In this document: positions 37,457 through 46,217 of the stretch, piece by piece
Layout: the number at the start of each line of letters is the position of its first letter
Numbering within the stretch: the stretch's first letter is position 1
Origin: Aliivibrio fischeri
GTDB lineage: Bacteria > Pseudomonadota > Gammaproteobacteria > Enterobacterales > Vibrionaceae
Direction: 5' to 3'
DNA: 64,000 bases
NCBI GenBank assembly: GCA_038993745.2
Contig: CP160630.1
Location: 1,116,001 to 1,180,000, forward strand
Notes under the pieces: generated by a model
What the model saw: only the letters and a program-made list of their open reading frames with translations
The model's database searches: none
What the model was told of the DNA's origin: nothing
Translations under genes and position numbers: made by a program

Positions 37457-37677
37457 TCATTTCACCCCAACTAAAATAACTAAATCAATGCTAAATTAAT
37501 CAGTATACAAAATCAACATTTAACGAATAGGAGCTATTTATCACTCAAGATTACTTATCTTTATAAAATATTATGGTGCACATATGCACCATAATAATTA
37601 AGAAAGATATCAATAACATGCTTAATGAATTTGTGCTATTTAGCAAAAAATATAGAGAATCCATGCTTCCAAGTTAT
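37457..37677. other. AT-rich intergenic region with an inverted repeat
   Basis: The region upstream of the Crp/Fnr-like gene carries a perfect 10-base inverted repeat, TTATGGTGCA (37571-37580) with TGCACCATAA (37585-37594), loop cata. No strong T run follows on either strand, so it may be a regulator site or a weak terminator. I see no other feature here. Confidence 0.5.
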
Positions 37678-37779
37678 CTATTCCTCCTTCGAATTAAATA
37701 TTTTTTGTAAGAAATTAAACTCTTCTCTAGATATAATACCAATGGATAAATAAAACTCTAATATAGAATCACCTTTCAT
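37678..37779 (-). CDS. Possible small ORF, 33 residues, SHOCT-like
   Basis: A short frame (MKGDSILEFYLSIGIISREE, then FNFLQKIFNSKEE) that resembles the SHOCT short C-terminal domain pattern, in which a helix is followed by G-I-I-x-x-E-E-F. Only a weak AAGG ribosome site lies upstream. It follows the 71-residue ORF and the chemoreceptor gene on the same strand. It could also be the remnant of a longer gene. Low confidence. Confidence 0.3.
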   Translation of the reverse strand: MKGDSILEFYLSIGIISREEFNFLQKIFNSKEE

Positions 37780-37833
37780 AATTTGGCCTTATACATATAT
37801 TTCATGATATAATCCATAAAAACACCCTGATAA

Positions 37834-38049
37834 TTAGTTAAATATTTTACCATCGGTAAATGAAATTTTTTCCACACCTTTATCAAGCCCCTTCTTTATC
37901 AAAGCAAAAAGAAATATATCTTTATCATCAAAAATAAAAGTACAATGAATACATTTGCTATGAAGATCAAAAGCTAAAGTTTCTATTATATCCATAAAAC
38001 TATCTTGAGTATGAGCAATAAATGTTCGCTCTAATTCAATTTTAAACAT
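37834..38049 (-). CDS. Hypothetical small protein, 71 residues
   Basis: I do not recognise this protein. It starts MFKIELERTFIAHTQDSFMD with a GAGAT ribosome site, 48 bases after the chemoreceptor stop on the same strand, so it may be in its operon. It has no membrane segment; a CIHC pair near the middle is the only notable motif. It is short and unsupported by a family, so it may not be a real gene. Confidence 0.4.
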   Translation of the reverse strand: MFKIELERTFIAHTQDSFMDIIETLAFDLHSKCIHCTFIFDDKDIFLFALIKKGLDKGVEKISFTDGKIFN

Positions 38050-38097
38050 TTTAATATCTCATTTAGACTTAGTGAAAATCAAAAAATAAACTAATAT

Positions 38098-39719
38098 TTA
38101 TTCATTAATTTTGAAAAATGATAGTTCCTGATTTTGTTTTTCGGCTAATAAAGCTAACTCTAACATTGCTTGTTCTGTTTGATTTACTGCTGCAGCATTT
38201 TGATTTACTAAATCGAACGTTCTTGTTGTGTTTTTTGTTATATCTTCTGTAACACTATACTGCTCTTGTGATGCTGTAGCCACTAATGCATTAATATCAG
38301 AAATAGACTCAACAGAATTAGTTATACCATCAAATGTAGCTTTCACATTCTCAGAAAGAGTTACTGACTCCTGAATTAAAATAACATTCGCAGCCATATT
38401 TTCATTTGCTTTTTCTGATTGTGCTTGAAGTTTAGTTATTATTTCTTGAATATTTTTCGTTGATTCTTGTGTTTTTGCAGCAAGATTCCTCACTTCATCA
38501 GCAACAACAGCAAAACCACGCCCCTGCTCTCCAGCTCTTGCGGCTTCAATTGCAGCATTTAAAGCTAATAAATTCGTCTGCTCAGAAACCGAACTAATCA
38601 CACTCGTCACTTCACCGATATCAATCGCATTATTTCTTAATTCCTCAATCATATCAGCAGTTTCCTTTACTGAATTATTTATATCTTGAGTTAATGAAAT
38701 GGATTGCTCTAGCACCATACTTCCCTGATTAACATTGTTTATCGCTTTACGAGTTTCATCTTCTGCTTGAACAGCATTTAAAGAAACTTCCTTAGAAGTA
38801 CTTGATAATTCACTAAGAGCAGTTGAAATCTCTTCTATTTGAGCTAATTCGTTTTGCGTATTTTTCGCAGTTTTTTTCATAACAGAAGCTAACTCTTCAG
38901 AAGATGCACTCACATTATCTGAAACGTGTAATAACTCTCCAACTACATGTGCTAACTTTATTGATGTTGCTATATAATCTTTAGATAATTTTGCAATTTC
39001 ATTATCCCCTTTATTTTAGGGTTAGTAGTAGATAAGTTTCCTAAAGACATATCAGAAATACCTTTACTAACAAAACGCATTGATTTTTCAAGGTTTGATA
39101 TAAAAATAGCAATCATAACGGTCGATATAACCATAACAACACCAAAAATCACAAATAAATAAACCTTAGATGTCTCATATAATTCTACTCCGTGCTCAGA
39201 GTATGCTTTAGCTTGCTTTTCTAGAAGAGAGGATATGTCATGTAGAATACCTGACATAGATAAATATGAATCAGAAGATTCATTGAAATAAATTTTCTCA
39301 GCTCTATCTATGTTACCGATAGATGATAGCTCTATAATTTCATTTCTAATATTTAAATAATTATCAAATTCATACTTAAATTTTTCATATAATTTATTCT
39401 CTTCTTTTGAATAAATAACATTTTTGTAATTATCAATTAAGAATAACAATGATTTAGTTTTCTCATTAATAATACTTTTAATTTCCTCTTTTTTATTGCT
39501 CGTTAGTATATGACTACTTTCATCTAACCTCATATCAGAAATGCTTCTATCAATTCTTTCAACAAGTATGGTCCTTGGAAGGATCTCATTACTTAAAAAA
39601 CCAGATTCCACACTAATAACATTTAACTTATCAATTGATAAAAAAACCAAAAGACACATGCCCGCGACTGGTATAAAAAATGTTGTTAATAATAATTTAC
39701 GTAACTTTATGTTATTCAT
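38098..39719 (-). pseudogene. Methyl-accepting chemotaxis protein split by a one-base deletion
   Basis: A chemoreceptor with an N-terminal membrane helix, a periplasmic four-helix-bundle sensor of about 150 residues, a second helix near residue 180, a HAMP domain and the cytoplasmic signalling hairpin. The tip core is intact ([20 protein letters not shown]). The frame changes inside or just after HAMP at four G (C at 39006-39009); five G would read [19 protein letters not shown] and give a 540-residue receptor. I chose the ATG at 39719 with an AAGGA site. The sensed ligand is unknown. It probably stems from a missing base, since both halves are otherwise well kept. Confidence 0.85.
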
Positions 39720-39846
39720 GAATTCCTTAATCCTAATTAAGATGATAATCAATAGCGGTCACTAATTGATATTAATGTTAATAATTTATAAGAAATTCTA
39801 AGCCGACTGATACGATAACAAAACAATCTAGATTGCATTTAAAAAA

Positions 39847-40764
39847 TCATAAAACAGATCTCTTTATACAATTAACCAACCAACTCAATGCTTGATCATT
39901 CAAACTCAGCTTATTATAAACCACGCTATAAGCAACTTGACCATAACCAAATGGCAATGTTTTTTGAACTAATCCTTGTGCTTGTTTAGTCACTTCAAAC
40001 CATTTCTTTGAGCTCGTAAATAGAAAATCAGATTGCTGACACATAGCTGCTGCACTACCAAAATCAGCAACGAACATCGCCATCGTTCTAGACTGATGCT
40101 GTTGTGTTAGTAGCTGTTCAAAATAAGGCTTATTAAGTTCTTTATCAAAAATGCCTATGTGTTTATAAGAAAGATAATCTTCAATAGTTAATTCATTTTT
40201 TGCTAAAGGATGATCCTCTCGCATTAAACAAACCATCTCATCTTCGATAACACTTTTCCATACTAGCTGCTTTTCATTTGTCGGTGGCTGACTCTTATCA
40301 TGAGGTAGAATAATCAGGTCAACTTGTCCATTAAGTAATGCATCAAATCCCAACTGCTCCTTTGAATGAATATTTATTTGAGCATTTGTCGCTTGATTTG
40401 ACAAAATATCGCTAATAACAGGAGCAAAAACCTCAAGAGTACTTTCTCGCATAGAAAGAGAAAAACGACCAGAAAACAATGCCGGATCAAACGTAGATTG
40501 GTTAAGCAGGCCATTCATATTATTTAAAATCAAATGAACCGTTGGTCCTATTTTTACGGCATAAGGTGTTGGAATTAGCTGTGTTCCATCTCGATAAAAC
40601 AATTCATCATTCAATACATTTCGTAGTTGAGTTAATGTTTTACTGACACTGGATGGACTCATGCATAGAGTTTCAGCACTCTTAGTAACACTGTGAGTCG
40701 AAAGCATAATATGCAAAGCCGTCAAATGCTTAAAACTAATACGAGAAAGTTGAATAAGGTCCAT
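39847..40764 (-). CDS. LysR-family regulator
   Basis: A 305-residue LysR-type regulator. The N-terminal winged helix (ALHIMLSTHSVTKSAETLCMSPSSVSKTLTQLR) is followed by an effector-binding domain of the usual length. The open frame extends upstream to 40791, but MDLIQLSRISFKHLTAL at 40764 gives the typical start. The spacer to the divergent manganese exporter gene contains a riboswitch, so there is no clear sign that it controls that gene. Its targets are not known. Confidence 0.85.
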   Translation of the reverse strand: MDLIQLSRISFKHLTALHIMLSTHSVTKSAETLCMSPSSVSKTLTQLRNVLNDELFYRDGTQLIPTPYAVKIGPTVHLILNNMNGLLNQSTFDPALFSGRFSLSMRESTLEVFAPVISDILSNQATNAQINIHSKEQLGFDALLNGQVDLIILPHDKSQPPTNEKQLVWKSVIEDEMVCLMREDHPLAKNELTIEDYLSYKHIGIFDKELNKPYFEQLLTQQHQSRTMAMFVADFGSAAAMCQQSDFLFTSSKKWFEVTKQAQGLVQKTLPFGYGQVAYSVVYNKLSLNDQALSWLVNCIKRSVL

Positions 40765-40852
40765 TAGTGTCCACAAATAAGAATTAACCAAGAATACACA
40801 TTATAAAACATTTTGTAGTTGAAATGACAAATGACATCCTTTACCATCCATC

Positions 40853-41026
40853 ACCTTACTCTTTGGGGAGTAGCCTGCTTTCTCGTTTTCATAAAAATAC
40901 ATAAAACAGAAAGCTCATATATCAACATAATTGATGCAAAATCATCATGGTATATGAGACAAGCCTGAGCAGCTTGTTTGGCAAGACCTTAGATTAACAT
41001 CACGAACCATTGGGTGGGCGTGAGGT
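40853..41026 (+). ncRNA. yybP-ykoY manganese riboswitch
   Basis: The leader of the exporter gene has the family core TTTGGGGAGTAGCC (40863-40876) and the second conserved element GCAAGACC (40981-40988), each next to a helix. A closing stem can form between ACCTTAC (40853-40859) and GTGAGGT (41020-41026). Mn2+ binding to this class switches on exporters such as mntP, alx and mneA. Just downstream, GGGTGGG (41012-41018) can pair with CCCACCC (41053-41059), 2 bases before the likely ATG, giving an alternative hairpin that could hide the start. Confidence 0.8.
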
Positions 41027-41061
41027 TTTTCTATGGTTTTTATAATTATAATCCCACCCTA

Positions 41062-41631
41062 ATGAGTAATGTCGTGAGTGTATTAGCAATATCAATAACC
41101 ACCGTAGCCTTAGCGGAGATCGGTGACAAAACCCAACTCCTCTCTTTACTGCTTGCCAGTAGATACCGAAAACCAATTCCTATTATTGCCGCAATTTTTT
41201 TTGCAACCATAGTAAATCATGCTTTAGCTGCCTATTTAGGTGTCGTCGTTGCTGACCTTTTGACTCCTGAAACACTAAGATGGGTGTTAATCATCAGTTT
41301 TATAGCAATGGCTGGTTGGGTATTAATTCCTGATAAGCTAGATGATGATGAAGCTATATCAAATAGAGGCCCTTTTGTTGCCAGTTTCATCGCCTTTTTT
41401 ATTGCTGAAATTGGAGATAAAACTCAAATAGCTACTTCTATTCTAGGAGCTCAAAATGCAGATGCGCTGCATTGGGTTATTTTAGGCACAACCATTGGCA
41501 TGCTATTAGCAAACGTTCCTGTTGTATTAATAGGAAAGCTTTCAGCAGATAAGTTGCCATTAACTCTAATCCATAGAATTACCGCTGTTATTTTCTTGGG
41601 ACTGGCTGTCGGTACGTTCTTAGGAGTGTAA
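41062..41631 (+). CDS. mneA: UPF0016/GDT1-family manganese exporter (MneA type)
   Basis: A 189-residue inner-membrane protein with two inverted repeats, each carrying the signature E-x-G-D-K-T (LAEIGDKTQLLSLLLASR and IAEIGDKTQIATSIL), and six predicted helices. The Vibrio cholerae member MneA exports Mn2+. The open frame starts upstream at 41014, but MSNVVSVLAIS at 41062 fits the family, and the upstream part belongs to the riboswitch. No strong ribosome site is visible before this ATG, consistent with control by leader structure. Confidence 0.87.
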   Translation: MSNVVSVLAISITTVALAEIGDKTQLLSLLLASRYRKPIPIIAAIFFATIVNHALAAYLGVVVADLLTPETLRWVLIISFIAMAGWVLIPDKLDDDEAISNRGPFVASFIAFFIAEIGDKTQIATSILGAQNADALHWVILGTTIGMLLANVPVVLIGKLSADKLPLTLIHRITAVIFLGLAVGTFLGV

Positions 41632-41748
41632 CCTCAATCAATTTTAATTCTCTTCAATAAGACTGATTCATGAAAAGCGAATTATAAAATGACTCAAACT
41701 ACAGGTTAACTTGTTTTCTATTAATAAGCCCTTATGTTTGTAATAGAA

Positions 41749-41772
41749 GCAGATCATCCTTGGATGATCTGC
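41749..41772. repeat. Perfect 11-base inverted repeat
   Basis: GCAGATCATCC (41749-41759) pairs with GGATGATCTGC (41762-41772) with a 2-base loop, 37 bases before the nitroreductase start. A T-poor flank makes it a weak terminator. It may end mneA transcription or act in the nitroreductase leader. Confidence 0.6.
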
Positions 41773-41808
41773 AGCCTATTTTACAGACGTTTAATAATGG
41801 ACTGCCTT

Positions 41809-42531
41809 ATGAACCCAGTTATCGATACCATTTTAGAGCATCGCTCTATTCGCTCTTTTACTAATGAAGCTATCTCTAAAGAGCAATTAGATACCATCAT
41901 CAGCGCTGGTATTGCGGCCTCTTCTTCTAGCTTGCTCCAAGTCAATTCTATTATTCGAATTACCGATAAAGAAAAACGAAAAGCATTAGTAGAACTCTCA
42001 GGAGGCCAGCCTTATGTTGAAGGTGCGGCGGAGTTTCTTGTTTTCTGTATTGATTTTCAACGTCATTATGAAATGAACCCGGAGATCAAAGCCGAATTTA
42101 CCGAACTTACTCTTATTGGTGCTGTTGATGCAGGTATTATGGCACAAAATTGTCTTTTAACTGCAGAGTCTATGGGGTTAGGAGGTGTGTATATCGGTGG
42201 GTTACGTACAAACGCACAAGCTGTCGATGATTTATTAGAAATGCCAAAAAACACGGCTGTTTTGTTTGGTATGTGCCTAGGTCACCCAAACCAAACACCT
42301 CAAAAAAAACCACGTTTAAGCCCTGACGTCATTATTCATGAAAATACTTATCAGCCACTGGATAAAAGTAAAGTTGATGAATATGACGAAATAATGCAAA
42401 GCTACTATGCAACGCGCTCAACGAATCAAAAACAAAGTTCATGGTCAGAACAAATTACAGGAAAGCTGTCGCAAGAATCTCGCCCTCACATTAAAGGCTA
42501 CTTAAATAATAAAGGTCTAGCTATTAAGTGA
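41809..42531 (+). CDS. nfsA: NfsA-type FMN-dependent NADPH nitroreductase
   Basis: This flavin enzyme reduces nitroaromatics and other electrophiles with NADPH by two-electron steps. The 240-residue protein matches the NfsA/FRP family: HRSIRSFTNEAISKEQLD near the start (FMN phosphate binding), ESMGLGGVYIGGLR and a C-terminal extension KPRLSPDVIIHENTY. The frame is open from 41734, but the ATG at 41809 gives MNPVIDTILEHRSIRSF, the usual N-terminus. It stands as a single gene, 64 bases before sdaA on the same strand. Confidence 0.9.
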   Translation: MNPVIDTILEHRSIRSFTNEAISKEQLDTIISAGIAASSSSLLQVNSIIRITDKEKRKALVELSGGQPYVEGAAEFLVFCIDFQRHYEMNPEIKAEFTELTLIGAVDAGIMAQNCLLTAESMGLGGVYIGGLRTNAQAVDDLLEMPKNTAVLFGMCLGHPNQTPQKKPRLSPDVIIHENTYQPLDKSKVDEYDEIMQSYYATRSTNQKQSSWSEQITGKLSQESRPHIKGYLNNKGLAIK

Positions 42532-42595
42532 TACAAGCATAAATAGAGAAAACAGCTAAACTTAAAAACAATAAATACGGTTTTAAGGTGTTGTT

Positions 42596-43966
42596 ATGCT
42601 TTCTATCTTTGATATTTTCAAAATTGGCGTTGGTCCATCAAGTTCTCATACTAATGGGCCAATGATTGCGGGTTATCATTTTACTCAACTGATTGAGCCC
42701 TACTTACCTCAAATAACACGCATTCAAGTCGATCTTTATGGCTCTCTTTCATTAACCGGTATAGGGCACCATACTGATCGTGCAACGCTTCTGGGTTTAC
42801 TTGGAAACAAACCCGATACGATAAAAATAACCAGTGCTAATCGCGCTATGCGTAAGGCAATAGAAGAACATACGCTCCAACTCTCTGGCAAATCAACCAT
42901 CTCCTTCGATTATGAAACGGACATGTTGTTTCATAAAACGAATTTACCTCTGCATGAAAATGGCATGACTATTTCTGCTTTTACTATTGATAATAAACAA
43001 ATTGCAATCGAAACGTATTACTCTGTTGGCGGCGGTTTCATCGCAACTGAAAGCGAGCTTAAAAATGAAAATAAAGCACCAGAAATCAAAGTAGAATTCC
43101 CTTTTGGCTCAGCGGATGAAATGCTAGAAAAAGCAGAAAAGCACGGACTCAGCCTAAGTGGATTAGTCTTACGTAACGAAGTTTCATTCCAATCAATAGA
43201 AGCAATTAACTCTAAAGCAGACCAAATCTGGAAAGTCATGTCCCTTTGCATGGAAAGAGGCTTTCAAACTGAAGGCATTCTTGAAGGTGGTTTAAATGTC
43301 ACCCGTAGAGCACCGGCATTACTCAAAAAATTAGAAGTGAATACATCCACACATAATGACCCTATGGAAGTATTAGATTGGGTGAATCTGTTTGCTTTTG
43401 CCGTTAGCGAAGAAAATGCAGCGGGCGGTCAGGTTGTAACCTCCCCAACTAACGGTGCAGCAGGTGTGATCCCAAGTGTTTTGATGTACTACCACAAATT
43501 TATTAAACCCTTAGACACTAAGCAACTTAAAGACTTTTTAGCCGTATCGGGTGCTATCGGTATTTTATACAAAACTAACGCCTCTATCTCTGGAGCCGAA
43601 GTTGGTTGCCAAGGCGAGGTTGGTGTGTCGTCCTCCATGGCGGCCGCTGGGCTAACGTCGCTTCTTGGTGGCAGTAATGAACAAATTTGCATAGCCGCTG
43701 AAATTGCAATGGAACATTCCTTAGGCATGACTTGTGACCCCATTGGGGGACTGGTTCAAGTTCCTTGTATCGAACGAAACGCGATGGGAGCAATGAAAGC
43801 CATAAATGCTTCACGTATGGCATTAAAACGCACAAGCAAATGCTTAATCTCACTAGATAAAGTCATTGAGACCATGTACCAAACAGGAAAAGACATGAAT
43901 AAGAAATATCGAGAAACTTCACTAGGAGGATTGGCTTTAATTCATATGGCTCCTCCTTGTGAGTAA
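42596..43966 (+). CDS. sdaA: L-serine ammonia-lyase, Fe-S type
   Basis: SdaA deaminates L-serine to pyruvate using a 4Fe-4S cluster. The 456-residue protein is the single-chain form of family length. It has the beta domain signature VGPSSSHTNGPMIAG near the N-terminus and, in the alpha domain, SPTNGAAGVIPSVL, GCQGEVGVSSSMAAAGL and MTCDPIGGLVQVPCIERN with the cluster Cys residues. It has its own terminator. Purine catabolism follows downstream but no direct link is seen. Confidence 0.96.
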   Translation: MLSIFDIFKIGVGPSSSHTNGPMIAGYHFTQLIEPYLPQITRIQVDLYGSLSLTGIGHHTDRATLLGLLGNKPDTIKITSANRAMRKAIEEHTLQLSGKSTISFDYETDMLFHKTNLPLHENGMTISAFTIDNKQIAIETYYSVGGGFIATESELKNENKAPEIKVEFPFGSADEMLEKAEKHGLSLSGLVLRNEVSFQSIEAINSKADQIWKVMSLCMERGFQTEGILEGGLNVTRRAPALLKKLEVNTSTHNDPMEVLDWVNLFAFAVSEENAAGGQVVTSPTNGAAGVIPSVLMYYHKFIKPLDTKQLKDFLAVSGAIGILYKTNASISGAEVGCQGEVGVSSSMAAAGLTSLLGGSNEQICIAAEIAMEHSLGMTCDPIGGLVQVPCIERNAMGAMKAINASRMALKRTSKCLISLDKVIETMYQTGKDMNKKYRETSLGGLALIHMAPPCE

Positions 43967-44121
43967 TAATGACCATTCTATACTTCCATGAGGATCTTCT
44001 TCTACAGGTTTAAATAACTCGATTAAGCCCTATTTCCATAGTTTGATTTACATAACAGAAATACAAATCAACCACTTTAATTTGTGACTACTATCATACT
44101 ATTCCCACACAAATAGATAAG

Positions 44122-44149
44122 AGCGGAAAAATTTCCGCTTTTTACTTTT
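44122..44149 (+). terminator. sdaA terminator
   Basis: AGCGGAAA (44122-44129) pairs with TTTCCGCT (44132-44139), followed by TTTTTACTTTTTT. It lies about 155 bases after the sdaA stop and 50 before the nupC start. Confidence 0.85.
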
Positions 44150-44197
44150 TTAGCCGCCGTATTGTCTCATTACCTTTTAAATCCTTTGGAGTATTTC

Positions 44198-45418
44198 ATG
44201 TCATTATTCATGAGCTGTGTTGGAATCTTGGTGCTATTGTTCATTGGATTTTTACTATCCGAGAATAAAAAAGCCATCAATGTAAGAACGATTGTCATTG
44301 CGCTTATTACTCAAATATCATTCGGTGCTTTTGTTATGTATGTTCCTTTAGGTCAAGGAATACTACAAATGATGAGCGATGCCGTTAACCATATTATTAA
44401 CTTCTCAAATGAGGGATTAACCTTCGTATTTGGCGATCTCGCTAACTATAAAGTCGGCTTTATTTTTGTGATTAACGTTCTTTGTGTCGTTATCTTTATT
44501 TCTGCACTTATCTCCGTGCTTTATTACCTCAAAATAATGCAGTTCGTAATTAATTTAATCGGTGGTGCGTTATCTAAATTGTTCGGTACGAGTAAGGCGG
44601 AATCAATGTCTGCTACTGCTAACATTTTTGTTGGTCCTATCGAAGCGCCTTCAATGGTACGTCCGTTAATCAAAAAAATGACTCGTTCTGAACTGTTTGC
44701 GGTAATGACAGGCGGATTAGCGAGCGTTGCTGGCGGTACAATGATTGGCTACATCAATTTAGGGATAGACCCAAAATATATTTTAACAGCTTGCTTTATG
44801 ACGGCTCCTGCTGGACTTCTGTTTGCCAAATTACTTTGCCCACAAACAGAACAAGAAAAAATCACTAATGAAATTGAAATCGATGACGAAACCACACCTA
44901 AATCACTCTTAGATGCGATAACTGATGGTTCTATCATGGGGATGAATCAAGTCGCCACCGTGACAGCCTTACTTATCTCCTTTGTTGCTTTGATCGCATT
45001 AGTAAATAGCTTAGTTGGCGGTATTGGTGATTTAATCTCGATTGAAGGTTTAAGCCTAGAACTGATTATCGGTTATATATTATCTCCTCTGGCTTTTTTA
45101 ATGGGAGTTCCTTGGAGCGAAGCCGTTACCGCAGCATCACTAATTGGCCAAAAAATTGCGGTTAATGAGTTTGTTGCCTATATCAACTTTATTGAAATAG
45201 CGGAAACCTTGTCTCCAAAGACTCAAGCTATTGTTGTATTTAGCCTTTGTGGTTTTGCCAACATTGGTTCTTTAGCGATGGTTATTGGTGGCCTTGGTGC
45301 TATATGTCCAAATAAACGCCATATTCTTTCGGAAATTGGACCTCGTGTTTTAATGGCCGCAATTCTTGCAAACTTAATGTCAGGTACCATTGCTGGTGCG
45401 CTTCTTTCATTTTCTTAA
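44198..45418 (+). CDS. nupC: Concentrative nucleoside transporter (NupC type)
   Basis: A 406-residue inner-membrane CNT-family transporter that imports nucleosides with H+ or Na+. It has many hydrophobic segments and the family blocks VGPIEAPSMVRPLIKKM (substrate site), GLASVAGGTMIGYI, and near the end SLCGFANIGSLAMVIGGLGA. I chose the ATG at 44198 with a GGAG site; the frame opens earlier at 44162 with TTG, but MSLFMSCVGILVLLF is the usual start. It heads an operon with deoD 22 bases downstream. Confidence 0.92.
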   Translation: MSLFMSCVGILVLLFIGFLLSENKKAINVRTIVIALITQISFGAFVMYVPLGQGILQMMSDAVNHIINFSNEGLTFVFGDLANYKVGFIFVINVLCVVIFISALISVLYYLKIMQFVINLIGGALSKLFGTSKAESMSATANIFVGPIEAPSMVRPLIKKMTRSELFAVMTGGLASVAGGTMIGYINLGIDPKYILTACFMTAPAGLLFAKLLCPQTEQEKITNEIEIDDETTPKSLLDAITDGSIMGMNQVATVTALLISFVALIALVNSLVGGIGDLISIEGLSLELIIGYILSPLAFLMGVPWSEAVTAASLIGQKIAVNEFVAYINFIEIAETLSPKTQAIVVFSLCGFANIGSLAMVIGGLGAICPNKRHILSEIGPRVLMAAILANLMSGTIAGALLSFS

Positions 45419-45440
45419 CATGTACTAATAAGGATTAATC

Positions 45441-46160
45441 ATGTCGACTCCACATATTAATGCACCACTGGATGCATTTGCAGATACTATCTTGATGCCA
45501 GGTGATCCACTTCGCGCAAAATTAATAGCAGAAACTTATTTAGAAAATGTTGTTCAAGTTACTGATGTTCGAGGCATGTTAGGTTTTACTGGCGAATTTA
45601 AAGGTCGAAAAATCTCAGTCATGGGTCACGGAATGGGCGCACCATCTGCATCCATTTACTTTCATGAACTAATGACAACTTATAAGGTAAAAAACTTCAT
45701 CCGTATTGGAAGCTGTGGCGCTATTCATGATGATGTGAAACTTAAAGATCTTATTGTAGCTATTGGTGCATCAACCGATTCAAAAATGAATCGCATTCGT
45801 TTTAAAGATAACGATTTTGCTGCAACTGCAAATTACAATATGCTTAGCGAGTGTGTTAATACGTTAAAAACGACTGACATTAATTACCTTGTAGGTAACG
45901 TTTTTTCTTCTGATCTATTTTATCGTCCAGATGAAGAGCAATATGACATGATGGCACGCTATGGCATTCTTGGAGTTGAGATGGAAGTTAATGCACTTTA
46001 TAGTGCAGCAGCAGAAAACCATTGTAATGCCGTTGCCCTATGTACCGTGACTGACCATATTAAAAACCATGAACATTTGACGGCGGATGAACGTCGAACT
46101 GAACTTCATGAAATGATTAATGTTGCACTGGATGTAGCATTAAAATTACCAACTGAATAA
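45441..46160 (+). CDS. deoD: Purine nucleoside phosphorylase
   Basis: DeoD splits purine (deoxy)nucleosides with phosphate to the free base and ribose-1-phosphate. The 239-residue hexameric type enzyme shows MSTPHINAPLDAFADTILMP (His at the active site), GDPLRAKLIAETYL, GMGAPSASIYFHE, RIGSCGAI and VEMEVNALYS. It follows nupC, which imports its substrate, and precedes guaD, which deaminates guanine. A strong terminator follows, so guaD may need its own promoter or read-through. Confidence 0.95.
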   Translation: MSTPHINAPLDAFADTILMPGDPLRAKLIAETYLENVVQVTDVRGMLGFTGEFKGRKISVMGHGMGAPSASIYFHELMTTYKVKNFIRIGSCGAIHDDVKLKDLIVAIGASTDSKMNRIRFKDNDFAATANYNMLSECVNTLKTTDINYLVGNVFSSDLFYRPDEEQYDMMARYGILGVEMEVNALYSAAAENHCNAVALCTVTDHIKNHEHLTADERRTELHEMINVALDVALKLPTE

Positions 46161-46172
46161 AACATATCTTAG

Positions 46173-46199
46173 AGGCCAATTAATCATTGGCCTTTTTTC
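46173..46199 (+). terminator. deoD terminator
   Basis: AGGCCAAT (46173-46180) pairs with ATTGGCCT (46186-46193) and ends in six T. It lies between deoD and guaD. Confidence 0.87.
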
Positions 46200-46217
46200 A
46201 AAGTGTAGAAATAACTA

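Noticed and set aside
37571..37594. Terminator at TTATGGTGCA/TGCACCATAA
   Set aside because: The stem is perfect, but no T run follows on either strand, so I list it only as an inverted repeat in an intergenic entry.
41734..41808. Extended N-terminus of the nitroreductase
   Set aside because: The extra residues include a hairpin region with no family match; the ATG at 41809 gives the expected NfsA start.
42066..43853. Several long frames on the strand opposite nfsA and sdaA
   Set aside because: They are antisense shadows with no ribosome sites; both plus-strand genes are full-length and recognisable.
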